DNA from: DATBVX01 sp035263105
GTDB lineage: Bacteria; Pseudomonadota; Gammaproteobacteria; Steroidobacterales; Steroidobacteraceae
Assembly (NCBI GenBank): GCA_035263105.1
Contig: DATFRO010000044.1
Span: forward strand, 1-64,000
Length of the DNA: 64,000 bases
Direction: 5' to 3'
Within the stretch, counting starts at the first letter, position 1. Every line of letters starts with the position of its first letter. The notes below the pieces were generated by a model that was not told where the DNA came from, did no database searches, and was given only the letters and a program-made list of their open reading frames with translations. Positions 33,655-46,200 of the stretch are shown in pieces. A program made the translations under genes and the position numbers.

Positions 33655-35493
33655 TTACGAATAGTGCTCGGCAATCTGCGTGACGAACTCATCGACGAAC
33701 ACGCGCATGTCCGCGCTGATCTCCTTGATCTGCGTATTGAGATAGTTGTAGCCGAAGAGGCACGGGATCGCGACGGCGAGACCGGCGACGGTGGCGGCGA
33801 GCGCGGCCGCGGTACCGGGCGCGATCGCATTGATGTTGACGTCGCCCGCCGCGGCGATCGCCGCGAAGGTGATCATCACGCCGATCACGGTGCCGAGGAG
33901 GCCCAGGAACGGGCCGCCGGAGATGCAGATCGTGAGCAGCACCATCTGCGCGGACAGCCGTTGCGTCATGCGCGTGAGCGAAGCGTCCATGGTGGCGCGG
34001 ATCGCCTCGATCGATTGCGGGCTGAGATTGCGCACGCGCTCGGCACCCGCCGCCTGCCCCTCGATGCGCTTCGTCATCTCGCGCACGCCGTGGTGATAGA
34101 GCCGGTAGAGCGTCGAGGCGCCGAATTGACCGGCGTCGCCGAACAGTGCGGTGGCGAACTGCCGCTCGCCTGAAGTTTCAAAGGCCGACTCCGTTTCGTC
34201 GTCTTTCGGCGCGACCTTGCGGTCGAGGGCGGTGGGGTCATCGCGTTGCTTGTGAAACTCGCGCAGGAACTGACCATTCGACTTGCGCACGCGGCCGAGA
34301 TAGACCGCCTTGCCGGCCATCACCACCAGGCTCCCGACGAACATCACGGCGAGCAGCCCGATCACCACCCAGCCGTCGATCGTGACGTTGCGCAGGGTGA
34401 TGGCGAAATAGGAAACGTTGCCGGAGTCCTTCTGCGCATCGCCGCCGTATGCGACGAGCGGCGCCTGCATCCCCTGGCTGCGCGCCGCCGCCTTGATCCA
34501 GTCGGCGCTGCGGACTGCCGTGGAGAACTGCAACTCATCCATCTCGCCGTTGAAGTAGTTGCTGTTCGCAGCCGCGCCACCCACCGTCAAGGTGCCGGCG
34601 ATTTCCTGGGCTTCGACATCGGCGCTGCCCGCGTCCGCACCGTCGACGAAGAGCGTGAAGCGCCCGTCGCCGATCCGCGCCACCAGGTGGTGCCACGCGC
34701 CCGTCGTCAGTTCGCCAGTCGTTTGCGGCAGGTTCACGGGCCCGTTCGGGCCGCTGAGGCGCGCGAACGCCTGCGTGCCGTTGATACCGAGCACCATCTC
34801 GTGACCCGCCCCTTCCAGGGCTGCGACGTACGCGTTGATCTGTGGCGCGTCGATGCGCACCCAGGCGGAGAGCGTCGCACCGCTCGCCGGCGTGATGTGC
34901 AGGGTCGACGCGGCCGGGATCTGCAGGGACTGCGACCCGTTGAAGCGCGCCCCGCCGCCGATCAGCGAGCTCGGATTGAGCTCGACCGTGGAGGTGGCGG
35001 CATTGTTCTTGTAGCCGGTCGAGTCGAGCGGCTGGCTGCCGGGCGTTTCCGAGAAGTGGTAGACAACCGCCTGGCTCCTGTCGTAGCTGCCCGCCGGATC
35101 GCTGGCGCTGGTCGCGTCCTTGTTGCCGTAGTAGAGAAAGATCTTCTCGGTGTTGCTGCCGCCCGCGAGACGCGGCACCAGCACCCAGATGAACGCCATC
35201 TGGTTCTGCGGGTCGTAGCGCTCGATGTGGAACTTGAGCGGCGTCTTGTCGTCCGCCGCCAGGAAGCGCAGGTCGGAGCCGTCCGGCTTGGTGTCGCCGA
35301 AATAGGAGAAGTTGCCGACGTGCAGCCGGATCAGGACCGGGATGTCGGTCGGGGTGCCGGCGATGTCGGCGCCGGTCGGCGAGAGATCGAAGGTGATTTC
35401 CTTGCGGAAATTCCAGTCTTCGTTCCACCACGCGAAGCTGGCGATCGGAGCACACAGCAGCACCAGGGCAAGAGCCAGCCTCAAGCGTCGCAT
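33655..35493 (-). CDS. ExbB/MotA/TolQ proton channel fused to DUF2341 and LamG-like domains
   Basis: 612 residues. Signal peptide (1-21), DUF2341 domain (about 22-135, WWNEDWNFRKEITFDLSPTG, AFIWVLVPRLAGGSNTEKIF), a concanavalin/LamG-like beta-sandwich (about 145-335, SGATLSAWVRIDAPQINAYV, WHHLVARIGDGRFTLFVDGA), a membrane helix near 372-395 (VIGLLAVMFVGSLVVMAGKA), a cytoplasmic segment, and the ExbB core (about 510-595: SGGPFLGLLGTVIGVMITFA and TAAALAATVAGLAVAIPCLF). ExbB normally has ~240 residues; the extra 350 residues are periplasmic. They could bind a glycan, the TpsA product or another ligand and gate the channel. It heads the exbB-exbD-tonB-porin-coiled-coil group. Confidence 0.92.
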   Translation of the reverse strand: MRRLRLALALVLLCAPIASFAWWNEDWNFRKEITFDLSPTGADIAGTPTDIPVLIRLHVGNFSYFGDTKPDGSDLRFLAADDKTPLKFHIERYDPQNQMAFIWVLVPRLAGGSNTEKIFLYYGNKDATSASDPAGSYDRSQAVVYHFSETPGSQPLDSTGYKNNAATSTVELNPSSLIGGGARFNGSQSLQIPAASTLHITPASGATLSAWVRIDAPQINAYVAALEGAGHEMVLGINGTQAFARLSGPNGPVNLPQTTGELTTGAWHHLVARIGDGRFTLFVDGADAGSADVEAQEIAGTLTVGGAAANSNYFNGEMDELQFSTAVRSADWIKAAARSQGMQAPLVAYGGDAQKDSGNVSYFAITLRNVTIDGWVVIGLLAVMFVGSLVVMAGKAVYLGRVRKSNGQFLREFHKQRDDPTALDRKVAPKDDETESAFETSGERQFATALFGDAGQFGASTLYRLYHHGVREMTKRIEGQAAGAERVRNLSPQSIEAIRATMDASLTRMTQRLSAQMVLLTICISGGPFLGLLGTVIGVMITFAAIAAAGDVNINAIAPGTAAALAATVAGLAVAIPCLFGYNYLNTQIKEISADMRVFVDEFVTQIAEHYS

Positions 35494-35596
35494 CGAGTTA
35501 CCGCCTGCTCCTGATCTTCATGAATTTCCGCCACGACGGCCCCGCAGGCCGGATCGTGGTAACACCCCTTCCGGCCGCGGATTTTCCACTGCTGTT

Positions 35597-35614
35597 GTGA
35601 TGCTTTTGTTACAC
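35597..35614 (-). promoter_or_regulatory. Pho-box-like direct repeat before the ExbB operon (weak)
   Basis: Minus strand: GTGTAAC, AAAA, GCATCAC; the halves are 11 bp apart. Both are partial matches to CTGTCAT-type half-sites. It lies 104-121 bp upstream of the ATG, in the 183-bp gap between the PstS-like gene and the ExbB fusion gene. No other structure was seen there. Confidence 0.22.
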
Positions 35615-35676
35615 GGCTGAAGGACGGCCGCCGCGTGTCACATGGCGGCAATACGGCTGGGGGCCGCTCACCGGCT

Positions 35677-37227
35677 CTATTGCAGCGCCGAGGCGCCGAC
35701 CACCACCGGTTCGCTGCAGTTGTTGAGGCCGTGCAGGGAGCGCGTGATGCCTGCGATCGGGTTATCGCGCAACAATTCGGCGGTGATGGGCGGCTTGAGC
35801 GCCTCGGCGGACAGCGTCGACGGGGCCAGGTATCCGCCGTCCCCCCAGGGGTGGACGAAGCCCGAATTGAGCGCCCGGATGACGCGCGGCAGGCCCATGT
35901 TGGTGGCGACGAACACCAGGACCTTGCCCTCGCTGGTCTTGTCGAGCTGGCTGTCGAAACTCTTGCGCCACTGGATCGACTGCTCCGAGACATGCGTCCA
36001 GCGCCCGTTGCGCGCGTTGAGCAGGGTGGGCGCGCCGCCGTCGACCTTGAGGTAGCGAAACTCGCGGTTACCGTTGTTGCCGACGTTCTCGGTGCTCAGG
36101 ATGCCGATCGCCCAACGGTTGAACTGCTCGTGGGCGTCGAGGCAATCGCGCACGTCGCCCGTCCCGGTGCCCGCGTACACATTGCCCGCCGGGCTCGCGA
36201 TACGCACCAGTTTGTTCACATCGCCGCCGTTCTTGAGATCACTCCCGTCGTTCGGCGCGAGGAACGGTGGGCTGTCCTTGACGCACCGATGCCGCAGGTA
36301 ATGCACTTCGTACGACGCCTGCGTGCCCGAGGTCTCGATGCGGCGGCACACGTACACGGTGCTGCCGAGCTTGCGATCCGGACGGTAGGCGCCGGGCGTC
36401 GCGCCGGACGCATCGGGATTGGCGGGCGGGCCCGGGGCCAGGAGCGGCGAACGCGTGAGTCCCGCGCCGCTCGAATCGTAGAACTGGTCCCAGCTCTTGA
36501 TGGTGCCGGCGAAGAGACCGGCCACCTGCGCGCGCGACAAGGATGGCATTACGGCTTCGGTATCGCGGCTGGGGTCGTCGTGCGGAACGATGTTGCGCAC
36601 GAGGCCTTGCGCGGCCTGCAATGCATTGCGCAGGTTCTTCGTGACGGGCAGCCCCCACACGAGCTGGTTTTGCGGCCGCACGGTCAAGGGCTGAGAGATA
36701 CCGCCGAGGAGGGCCGGTTCGACGTCCGAGATGCCGGCGCGCGGCACGACCGGCCTGCCACCGCCGTCGCAAGCGGTGTGATTGCGATACGCCATGAAGT
36801 CCTCGGTGGCGCGCTCATCCTTGCCCTCCTTGCACTCCGGCGCGGCGGGCAGCATCGCGAGATCGATGTAGGGCACGGGTTGGCCCGCCGACACCGGCGT
36901 GACGCCTTCGCCGGAGCCGCCCGACGACTTGTGCACGGCGAGGCGCTGGCCCGGCGGAAGCCCGAGCACGTTGGAAGCCGTGCGGCAGTAGAAGACCCGC
37001 TTGGCGGTGCCGTCGATCTTGCCGCGGTAGATGTCGAGTGTGCCGGGTTCGCAGATATTCGTGGCGCCGGGAATTCCGGGCTTCAGGCGCATCAGGTTCT
37101 CGAGCGCCTCATCCTGTGCGGTTGCACCCGAGATATAGAGCTCCACCTGCGGGGCCGGGCTCGGCGGCAACGCGTATGCGCCACTCGCGATCAGCGCGAT
37201 CGGCACGATTGCCAGGACTCTCCGCAT
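35677..37227 (-). CDS. PstS-like periplasmic substrate-binding protein (TPS/TonB-linked)
   Basis: 516 residues with a signal peptide (MRRVLAIVPIALIASGAYA). Features of the phosphate-type periplasmic binding fold: VELYISGATAQDEALENLMR at the start of the mature protein, AVHKSSGGSGEGVTPVSAGQ near 98, LSRAQVAGLFAGTIKSWDQF near 230 and VCRRIETSGTQASYEVHYLR near 295, where S-G-T sits like the PstS phosphate loop. ISGATAQD corresponds to the first anion loop. It has no lipobox. A related protein is encoded at 49160. It follows the tpsA gene by 51 bp, with a strong GAGGGGAGGGAG ribosome-binding site. It probably captures phosphate or a phosphate-like anion; binding residues are inferred by pattern only. 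Confidence 0.75.
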   Translation of the reverse strand: MRRVLAIVPIALIASGAYALPPSPAPQVELYISGATAQDEALENLMRLKPGIPGATNICEPGTLDIYRGKIDGTAKRVFYCRTASNVLGLPPGQRLAVHKSSGGSGEGVTPVSAGQPVPYIDLAMLPAAPECKEGKDERATEDFMAYRNHTACDGGGRPVVPRAGISDVEPALLGGISQPLTVRPQNQLVWGLPVTKNLRNALQAAQGLVRNIVPHDDPSRDTEAVMPSLSRAQVAGLFAGTIKSWDQFYDSSGAGLTRSPLLAPGPPANPDASGATPGAYRPDRKLGSTVYVCRRIETSGTQASYEVHYLRHRCVKDSPPFLAPNDGSDLKNGGDVNKLVRIASPAGNVYAGTGTGDVRDCLDAHEQFNRWAIGILSTENVGNNGNREFRYLKVDGGAPTLLNARNGRWTHVSEQSIQWRKSFDSQLDKTSEGKVLVFVATNMGLPRVIRALNSGFVHPWGDGGYLAPSTLSAEALKPPITAELLRDNPIAGITRSLHGLNNCSEPVVVGASALQ

Positions 37228-37278
37228 CTCCCTCCCCTCATTCTTGTTATCGGGCGCGGCTCGCGATGCGCTAGCTCA

Positions 37279-40200
37279 TCACTGCGCCTTGGTCTTCTGC
37301 CGCTTGAGACACTCCGTGTCATCCTGCTTGCAGTTCTCTTCGCCGAGCCCGACCACGAAGACGTCGAGCCAGGAGAGCGCACTCTGCGCCATCGGCGCCG
37401 CTCCTTCCTTTGCCGCCCCAGAGTCTTCCGCCGCCGAATTCGTCGTGTTCTGCGTGCTCGCCGCGACACCCGAGACGCCGGACAGCGATGCGCCGAGACC
37501 GCTGGTCTCCGCGGGCACACCGGTCGAAGCGCCGCCGACCTGGATGTTGTCGAGGCCGACAACCGTGCGCGCGGCGATGTTGAGGTTGCCCGCCGAACCG
37601 ATGCCCGCATCGCCCGCGTTGACGAAGCCCGTCGGCGCGATCAGGTCCACGTCGCCGGCCTTGACGCCCTCGCCCGTGACGATCGTGCGGATACCGCTAC
37701 CGGCAACCGCTGCCGAGAGATCGAGGGTGACCTTGCCGGACGCATCGATGACCACTGTTGGCGGCGGCGCGGACAGGGACGACTTCGCACCGCGTCCGGC
37801 ATCGATATTGCCGTGCGTCGACCACACAGCGATGTCGCCGCCCAGGAGCGTGAAGATGCGCGACTGGTTCACCAGCACGTCGCCGTCAGTGAAGATGTCC
37901 ACGTCGCCAGTGCGCTGCGCGACGATGCCCAGCAGCGACGGGTCGCGCTGATTGATGTCGGTGGGCGGATTCGCGAGACCGACGTTGACCAGTCCACCCG
38001 GCACGAGGAGCGCGATGTTGCCGCCGGCGAGCGAGTAGATGCGGCTGAACGACATGTTGAGGTCGCCATGGAACGTGTTCGTTGCGGGATCGCGGCTGCC
38101 CGGGAACAACGCGTCGATCGCCGCGTAGCCACGATCGAAACCCGTGCCAGTACCCGCGTTGGCGTCGCGGCCCGAGCCCACCAGCTCGCTGAAGAAAACC
38201 TTGTCGATGAACGGGCGCTGCGTTTCGGCGTCGAGGGTCCTGAAGGTCGCGAGCGCTTCGTCGAACGTGAGACTCGACGCGCGCGCAGCAAGCGCACCCG
38301 GCCGCCCGTTGGATGATGGTGTCGTCGGGCTGTGTGCCTCGACATATGCGACCAGCGCGTCCTCATAGGCAGTCGACTGGGCGATCACCGTGTCGATGAA
38401 GTTCGCGTAGTCGGGTTGGCTGCCGATGCCGGCCATCACCGTGATGTCCGCACCGGCATCGGTCGGAATGGACGGATTGCGCAAGCGCCCGGTCGTCGTG
38501 ATGCCTTGCGTGAACCCGAGATCGACATCGCGACCCGCCAGCACATCCAGCCGGCCCGGGCCACCGACCGAAATCTGCGACCCCTGGTTGCGTGGCGCGT
38601 ACGTAATGTCGCGGCCGGCATTGACCAGCGTTACGTCATCCGCGCTGAGGTTCTGCGCGAGCAGCGTCGTATCGACGAGGTCGCGATCCGCGCGCAGGCG
38701 TGTCGCCTTGGGAACGGTAAACACGATGTTGCGGATGTCGCGACCCGCGGAGATCTGCGCGGACACCGGATCGTCGAGGTGTCGTGAAGCGGAGGCGGAC
38801 TTCAGGAACTCCACGAGAGAAACGCTGCCGACGCCGGGACTGAAGACCGTGTTGATGCCATCTGCGGCGCCATCCGACATCTGCATGCGCCCGCCGACGA
38901 GCGTCGTGATGTCCTCGCCTGCGAACAGGTCCAGCTGTCCGAGCGCTGACGGGAACATGTACACCGCGTTCTCGATGGCAATGTCACCGGAAAGGGCGGC
39001 GATCGACACCTTGCCTGGGTAGGCCGCAAGAATTTCCGGAGCCGCGGTGAGTCCCACCGCCGGTTCGACGTACGAATCCGCGCTGACCACGCGGCTCTGG
39101 GTGTTTTCCAGCGTTACGCCGCCATTCGCGCTCTGCACGCGCAGCGATGAATGGTCGCCATAGGTGAAGAACGCCGCGCTGCGCACCTGGTTGGTCGGCC
39201 CGTTCGGCATGAGGAGCGTCGTCGGATTGAGCACACTCTCGATCTGCACATCGCGTCGGGCGGCGACACGCACCTCCGTATCACCCAGCCACAGCAGGGA
39301 GCCGAGCGCGAGGCCGTTCGAGGTGCGCGCGCTCGACAGTGAACCGCCGGCTTCCAGCATCAGAGACCCCGCCGCCCCGAAGAGGTCGCCGCTCGCGAAG
39401 TCCCCGCCGGCGCTGATCTGCATCGAGCCGCCGCCAAAGCGTGCGAGACTGCCATTCGTGACGCGTGCGCTGTCCGCTGTCGCGGCAGACAGGTTGCTGA
39501 TATCCCGTCCCGAGCGCACCAACAAGTCGCCGCCGCCCAGCGTCCCGGCGTTCCAGCCGAAGGTCGCAACCGTGATCCCCCACAGCTGCGGAAAGGGCGA
39601 AGTGTTGTTCGAGCGCGTGCCGCGGAACTGCCAGTCGGTGACCGACTGCGTCACCGGGCTGCCGATCACGTCGCGGCCCGCCGTCAGCTCGACGTTACCG
39701 CCGTGATCGGGGAAGACGACCGAAGTCGTGCCGACGCGCGCCGGCAGAAGCAGGAGGTCCGCGCCCGGGAGACCACCGGTGTAGACCGACGCTCCGCTGC
39801 CGAACACCAGGTCGCGGGCCGCGTTCAGAACGATTTCGCCGCTGCCTGTGCGCAACCTGGCATTCGGGTCCAACAAGAGGTCGCTGCTCGATGCACGGTC
39901 GATCGCCTGCGGATCGACGCTCGCGAGATCGGCACCGGCCGCCACGTGTATCGTCGTGGAGGCATCCGGTAGCAACGTGATGCGCTGGTTCGCGCCCGTT
40001 CCCGTGACCTGGAAGCCATCGGAAACCGTTCCGCTGACCACGACGGAACCGGTGGCGCGCACCGTGAGTGTTCCAGGCTCGCCGAGGAACCTCCACGTCG
40101 TCAGATCCAGGCTGCCGAGCACCATGTCTCCGTTACGCCGCAGTTCGATGTCCGGACGCAGCGTGATCGGTGCGCCGCTCGACGTTGCGAAGCGACCGAG

Positions 40201-43200
40201 CACGGCGGAACCCGAATTGGTCACGAAGTCATTGGCCGCGTTGAAGACAGTGGAGAGCTCGGTCGCCGTCGGCGCGGCCGAGGCGTCCGCCGCAAAAACC
40301 GGCGCGATCACCACGCGACCCAGGTTGGCGAGGCTCGTCGGCAGCGAGCTGAGTGCGACATCCGTTCCGACCACTGGAGTCCGGATGATGAGCGCTCCGT
40401 CATCCACGGGCCCGTGCGCGGAGATCCGGCTGGCCGCGGCGATGTCGATGTTGCCACCGGTGGAGGTGCCGAGCTCGATATCGCCGCCGTGCTCTCCGCC
40501 ACCCGCAGCATCGGTACTGATCTGTGCGCTGGAAGCGATCACTACGCCGGCTCCGCCATACAAGCGGATCGACCCCCTCAGGTCGCTCGACTCGGTTCGC
40601 AGCGCGCCCGACGCTCGCACAGCACCGCTGTCGGTGACGAGCTCGATGGAGCGCGCCGTCGTTTGACTGCCTTCAGGAAGCTCGAGATCGCCCGTACGCA
40701 CGTGCACGCTGCGAACCTCATCGAATCCGGAGCTTTCCAGTTCCGAATTGAGGCCACCGAAATTGGCCACGCTCAGCGCCTTGAGTTCGAAGCGGCCGCC
40801 GCCGGCCCCGCTGACGTGCTGCGCAGAAAGCGCTCCGGCCAGCGACACGATGTCGCCCGACTGAACGAAAAGGCGCCCGGCGTCGGAGTCACCCGCGGCG
40901 TCGAGGCGCAGGCTCGACTGCGAAGACGCGCTCAACGAGCCGCCTGCGGCCAGGCTGATGGCGCCACCACCCGAGCCTGCAGCGCGTCCGCCGGCGGAGA
41001 CCATGCGGCCACTCACGTCGATGGAAGCAGTGTCGCCCAGCGTCAGCTGCTGCGCCGCCTGCAGCGACACCAGACCTGACGGCGCAACGATCGAAAGCGA
41101 GTCGTCGATCCGGTTTGCAACCACGCTCAGCGCACCGCCGAGCTCCACTGCGCTCGCCTGTGCGAGCGAACCCTGGGCCGCCGTCTGCTGCAGTTGTACG
41201 TTACCCGTGGACGCTTCAATGAGCGTCTCGGCATCGTGCGCCACGCTGATCACGGGCGTGCGCGCGCTGAGGTCGCCACTCAGGCTCAGATGCCCGGCGC
41301 CGTGCGCGACCATGTGATCGCTCGCGGCGAGGCTCGTCGCGCCGAAGCCGCTGACCGACAGCGCTCCGCCGCCCAGTTCAATGACTCCTGCGTTGACGTC
41401 CAGCTGCGCAGTGCCGCTGACGGGCACAATGGGCGAAGCGTCGGTGCCGCCAAGAATGACCTGACTCGCCGCGACGTTCACGTTGATGCCGGGCACGCCC
41501 GCGCTGAGCTGCGGCGCGCTGAATTCGATAGTGCTGGCGCCGCTGGACACGAGCTGCACCGAGGTCTCGCGCAGGAACTGGATCGACTGCGTCGCCGCAA
41601 GTCGCAAGGTCGTGGCCGCTTCGAGCTTGCCCTCGAGCGTCGCATCGAGCGTGATCGCCCCGGCCTGCGGTGAATCCCCGAAGACCAGCTGCGCAGCACC
41701 GATTGCGGCGTGTGCGCCCGCGACCTGCAGCTGCGCTTCCATCGTGCCGCCCCCAGGGGCATCCAGCGTCAGCGCACCGCGCGTGCTGATGCTTGCGCCG
41801 GGCGATAGATTGATCGTGCCCGCTCCCGTGGCTCCCGAACGATCGGGCAGTAGAGGTGCAAAGTCGGATGCAATGATGACGGCCGCGCCCGCCGATGAGC
41901 CGTCGGCAAACGTCAAGGTTTCAGCTTCATCGAGCGTCGGCGCTGCACCTGAAGCGAGACCGCTTCGTGAAGCGACACTGGAGCCATCCTCCAGGGTGAC
42001 TGTGTTGCGCCCAGCGACCAGGACCTCGCCAAAGGCGAGCTGTGCACCATCTCTGATCACGACATCGTCCGCGGTGACGGCCAGCGAGTTGGTCGCGTCG
42101 CCCGTGCGACGACCTCCCAGGATCAGGCGCGCCGGATTCCATGCCGCTAGCTTGTCGGCGCCGATGTCGACTGTCGTGGCGTCGCCGTCGCTGCCGCTCG
42201 CGGTCACTGCGAGGCGCAGGCCCGATACGTCTATCGTGGCACCCGCTCCATTCGTCGCCGGCGCTGTTCGCACATCGCCCGCGGCGGTGAGCTGCGTGCC
42301 GACGAACAGCGATAACGATCCCGCGTCGGCGGGCAGGCTTACCCGCCCCAGTTCCAGGCGTGCTGCGTGCTGCGCGAGGAAATCTGAGGCCTTGAAGTCA
42401 TCGTATTGCGCCAGCTCGCGCCCGAAACTTCCTGGTCGGATCGCGAATCCCGAGAGCTGCGTGCTGCCAAGTTGCGTGTCTGCAAAGGTACGGTAACCCG
42501 CGATGACACGCGTGCCGTCTGCGAGCGAGCTGACGCTGCCCGGCACGAGGTCTGCCGTCCCGGCCACTGCACTCACCAGGAACGCGCCGGGCATCAGTGC
42601 ATAGCGCGCCGGCAGCAGCGCGTACACGCCCGCCGCGACTCCTGCTCCGCCGCTGAGATAGATGCTGTCGCCCGGCTTGAGATCAGAAGCGGCAAACTCC
42701 TGTGAATCGAACGGCGCGAACGTTTCGCCCAGCGACGGAATAATCGCGTACAGCCCCGGCGTCACGCCGGGCGCCAGCGCATCCCGGGAACCGCCGGTGC
42801 CGGGCACCCACTCGTACGCGTACAGATCGCCACCGCCGCTGACGTTGATCACCGCGCCTGCGTTGACGGCAACCGTATTCCCATTGATGGCGACCCTTCT
42901 GTCCGGCAGAGACTCGAAGTTGCGTTCGGTCTGCTGGTTCTTGCCGTAGGTCCATACACCGTTCGAGACGGCTCCGAACGGAATGAGCGCACCGGCGCCC
43001 GACACTGAAGTCAGGCTGCCGCTCAGCAGGTTCACGGCGTCGGTACCGTCGAGCGCAATCGATCCGAACGGCGCCAGCAGTGTGCCGCCCTGTTCGATAT
43101 CGCGCGCGCGGATCCGCAATGATGACGAGGCCGACAACGGCAGACCGTTGGCGCTGCCGGTCTGAGTGATCTGCACGCGATCGTTGGCGCCGCCAGCGGC

Positions 43201-46200
43201 CTGGAGAGTGAACTGCGTCAGTGTCGACCCGTAGATGCGCCCGGCCCCGAGGCTGAGGTCGCCTGCGATCGTCAGGTCGCCGCGCAGCGAACTGTCGGCG
43301 CGCACGGTTCCGCGCAGGCGAATGTCGCCTGTGCTATCGAGCGAAGCCTGCTTCATCGAGCTCAGTACAGTCGAGCCGATCAGCTCGATGAACTCGCCCT
43401 TGACCTGGAGGGTTCCCTCGCCCGGCGTCGAAGCCGCACGGCTGTCCCCGAGCGCAGAGTTGCCGAGTGACACGTAGGTCGCGGATAGCCGGGTCGTGCC
43501 GTCGCCCGCCATCGAGAGGAGCGGTGCATCCAGGGTGATCTGGCGCGCGAGCGCCAGTTCTACGCCGGAGTCGAGCGTGATCTCGCCGCCCGTCGCCGAC
43601 TCCTGGTCGAGCGCGCTGAGCGTGATGGCATCGAAACCGGATCGTCGGATGAAATCCGTCGAGACGCCCACAAACCCGGGTGCCGTCCCGAGCGCGACCG
43701 GCTCATCGTGCGTCGTTAGCCTTATCACGGCCGAGCCCTGCGGAAAGGGATTTGCGACATTCGCAGGCGCCGTGGCGCGGAATGCCTGTACGGTCAGCGA
43801 GCCCGCGGCCGCAGTCCCGCTGTCACCCTGCCCCGCGAATGCGCGGACATCGCCGAAGAGCGAAACGCCTTCGCGCGCGCCCACCAGCACTGATCCCGCG
43901 GCGCTCGCCACGGTGTGCCGCACGATCGGCACGCCCGGCACCGCTCCAGGCAGATCAAATGCGCCCGAGGTTCCGGAAACATCGACCTTGGAACCCGCGG
44001 CCAGGTTCACGGAACCACGGTCGGCCGTCAGGCTCACTGCTCCACCGGGCAAGACGCGACCCCGCAATAGCCCGCTGTCGTTCGGTGTGAGAACGACTTT
44101 GCCCGCAACATCGAGCACCGCCGCAGGTCCGATCCTGAGCTGTTGATCCTGGTTGAATCCGGTGTCCTGGACGCCGGACGGCGGGCCGAGCACGCTCGCG
44201 CTGATGCTTCCGCTCGGAGCGCTCACGACGCCATCGATGAAGAGACTTCCCGTGGAGGAGAAGGTGAAACTGCTGCCCGGCTCGCCGCTCAACGCAGCGC
44301 CGGCCAGCACCGTCAGGTTACCGGCGTCCCCGCTGTCCCCGAGCCCCTGTCCGGCGCGCAGTGTGACGCTCGTCGCGGAGCGTTGATGGGGTAGTGGCAG
44401 GAAAACGCTGCTGAAACTCTCGACCACACCGCCGCCCGCTCTCTGCGTCGCGTTGGTGTCGAGAATGAGTGAGCTGACTTCCGCCTGCACTCGGACATCG
44501 GAGGCGACTTGCACGATGTCCTTGTCCTGACCCGCAGCGCGAGGGCTGTTGGCGGCCAGCGTGAACTTCGAGAAGCCGTAGTTGGCGAAGAGTCCCGACC
44601 CTACGTGGAGGAATCCATTGTCCGTGTGCGGGTCGAAGCGCTGTGCACGCACCCAGGCGTCGTCCTGAACCAGTTGTATTGCAGGCACGCTCAACGTGAA
44701 GCTGCCGCCACTTGCACCGAGCACTCCGAAGGCATCGAGCTGCGGGTTGCTGCCGATCGACACTGACGTGTCGGGGCGGCTGGCCTGCAAGCCTATCGAG
44801 CCGCCGCGGCCGGCCACTGTGCTGCCGCTGACGGTCACGTGCGCTCCGGCGCTCGCGCGAAGCGTGATGTCATCTCCGAGTATCAGCTCCGGATTCGCGC
44901 TAGTCCCGGTCAGAGTGAGACTGATCGATCCACCATTCTGCAGCAGTGGATCGGTCGGCCGGACTCCGGGGGGCAGCAGGAAGTCGTTACTCCATGTGCC
45001 ACGCACGTCGAGAGTGACGCCTGATCCCACCTCGATGCCGTTCGTGGGGTTCGAGACTCCAACGACGCCTCCGGTGTCGCGCGTCGTCAGCAGGATCTGT
45101 CCGCCGAGGTTGGTGATATCCGAGTCAACGGCGATGTGTTGCGCGAACACCTGGAATGTCGAACCTGGCGCAAGCTGCAGGGCGGCGTCTTCGGGAATGG
45201 TCACCGAACCGTTGCTGTTGATTTCGGTGCGGGTAAACCCGTTGCGCAGGTAATCCAGCGGCAGCAGCAGATCCCGTGGCCCGCCGAGGGGCGCGCCGTT
45301 CGCGATGACTACAGTTGGCGGGACAACGGCGAAGGCAACAGAGGGAGCCCGGTAGTCGAGCGTGCTGCTGCCGCCGTTGCCGATACCTTCCGTCAGGCCG
45401 ATGATCAATTTTCCGCCGTCCGGAATCTGGCCGGGATTGCGCTGGAACGGACCGGTAGTCGCCGTTCCATCGAGCGTGCCGTTGAGCAACAGGTTCGGCG
45501 CGGCGAACTGCACGGTGCCCGCCGATTTCCCCTCGACGTAGCCAGGCTCGAATCGCCCGATGTTCGGGAGCGCAGTGACCGTGACGTGACCCCAGCGATC
45601 ATCGACCTGCCGGAAAGTCGGATTTACCACACCCACATAGGTGCGGCCCGGGTCGGCCGTGCCGATGTCGTAGAGCTTGCCGTCGGCGCCGATCAGCTGC
45701 GAGGTCTGGATGACGCCACCGTCGTAGTTGATGACGCCACCCGAAACTTTGATCTGCGAACCATTCTGCGTGACGACGTCCCCGTCGGAGGCAAAGACCG
45801 CGGTGCCACCCTTCGCCGTGCGCTCGGCAATGGACTTGGGGATTGCGGCAATCGCGCCGGAAATATCGCCGAGCGGAGTGCCGACGCGCGCATCGACCAG
45901 CAGCGGCTGACCGCGGATCGCGCTGTCGCGCTGGTTCGGCGAGTCGCGCAGCTCGTTCGAGCGCAGCTCGACGGTCACCTGGTTGCGCGACATCGGCACA
46001 GTCGCGTCGCTCCCGGAGAGATCGATGACTGCGCCGGACTCGACCCGCAGTTGCGAGTCAGGGTCGACCACTCCCGCCTGTGGCCCTCGCGGATCGAGCA
46101 ACGCGGAAGCCTCCAGGAGTCCGCCGTTCGCGCGGACCGTGCTGCCCGACCTGAAGGTGACCTGGTGACCCATCGCCTCGATCGTCGACGGCAGTTGTGC

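Noticed and set aside
35635..38316. Long open frame on the plus strand across the PstS-like and TpsA genes
   Set aside because: Arg-rich shadow with no domain; it covers the ends of two well-supported minus-strand genes.
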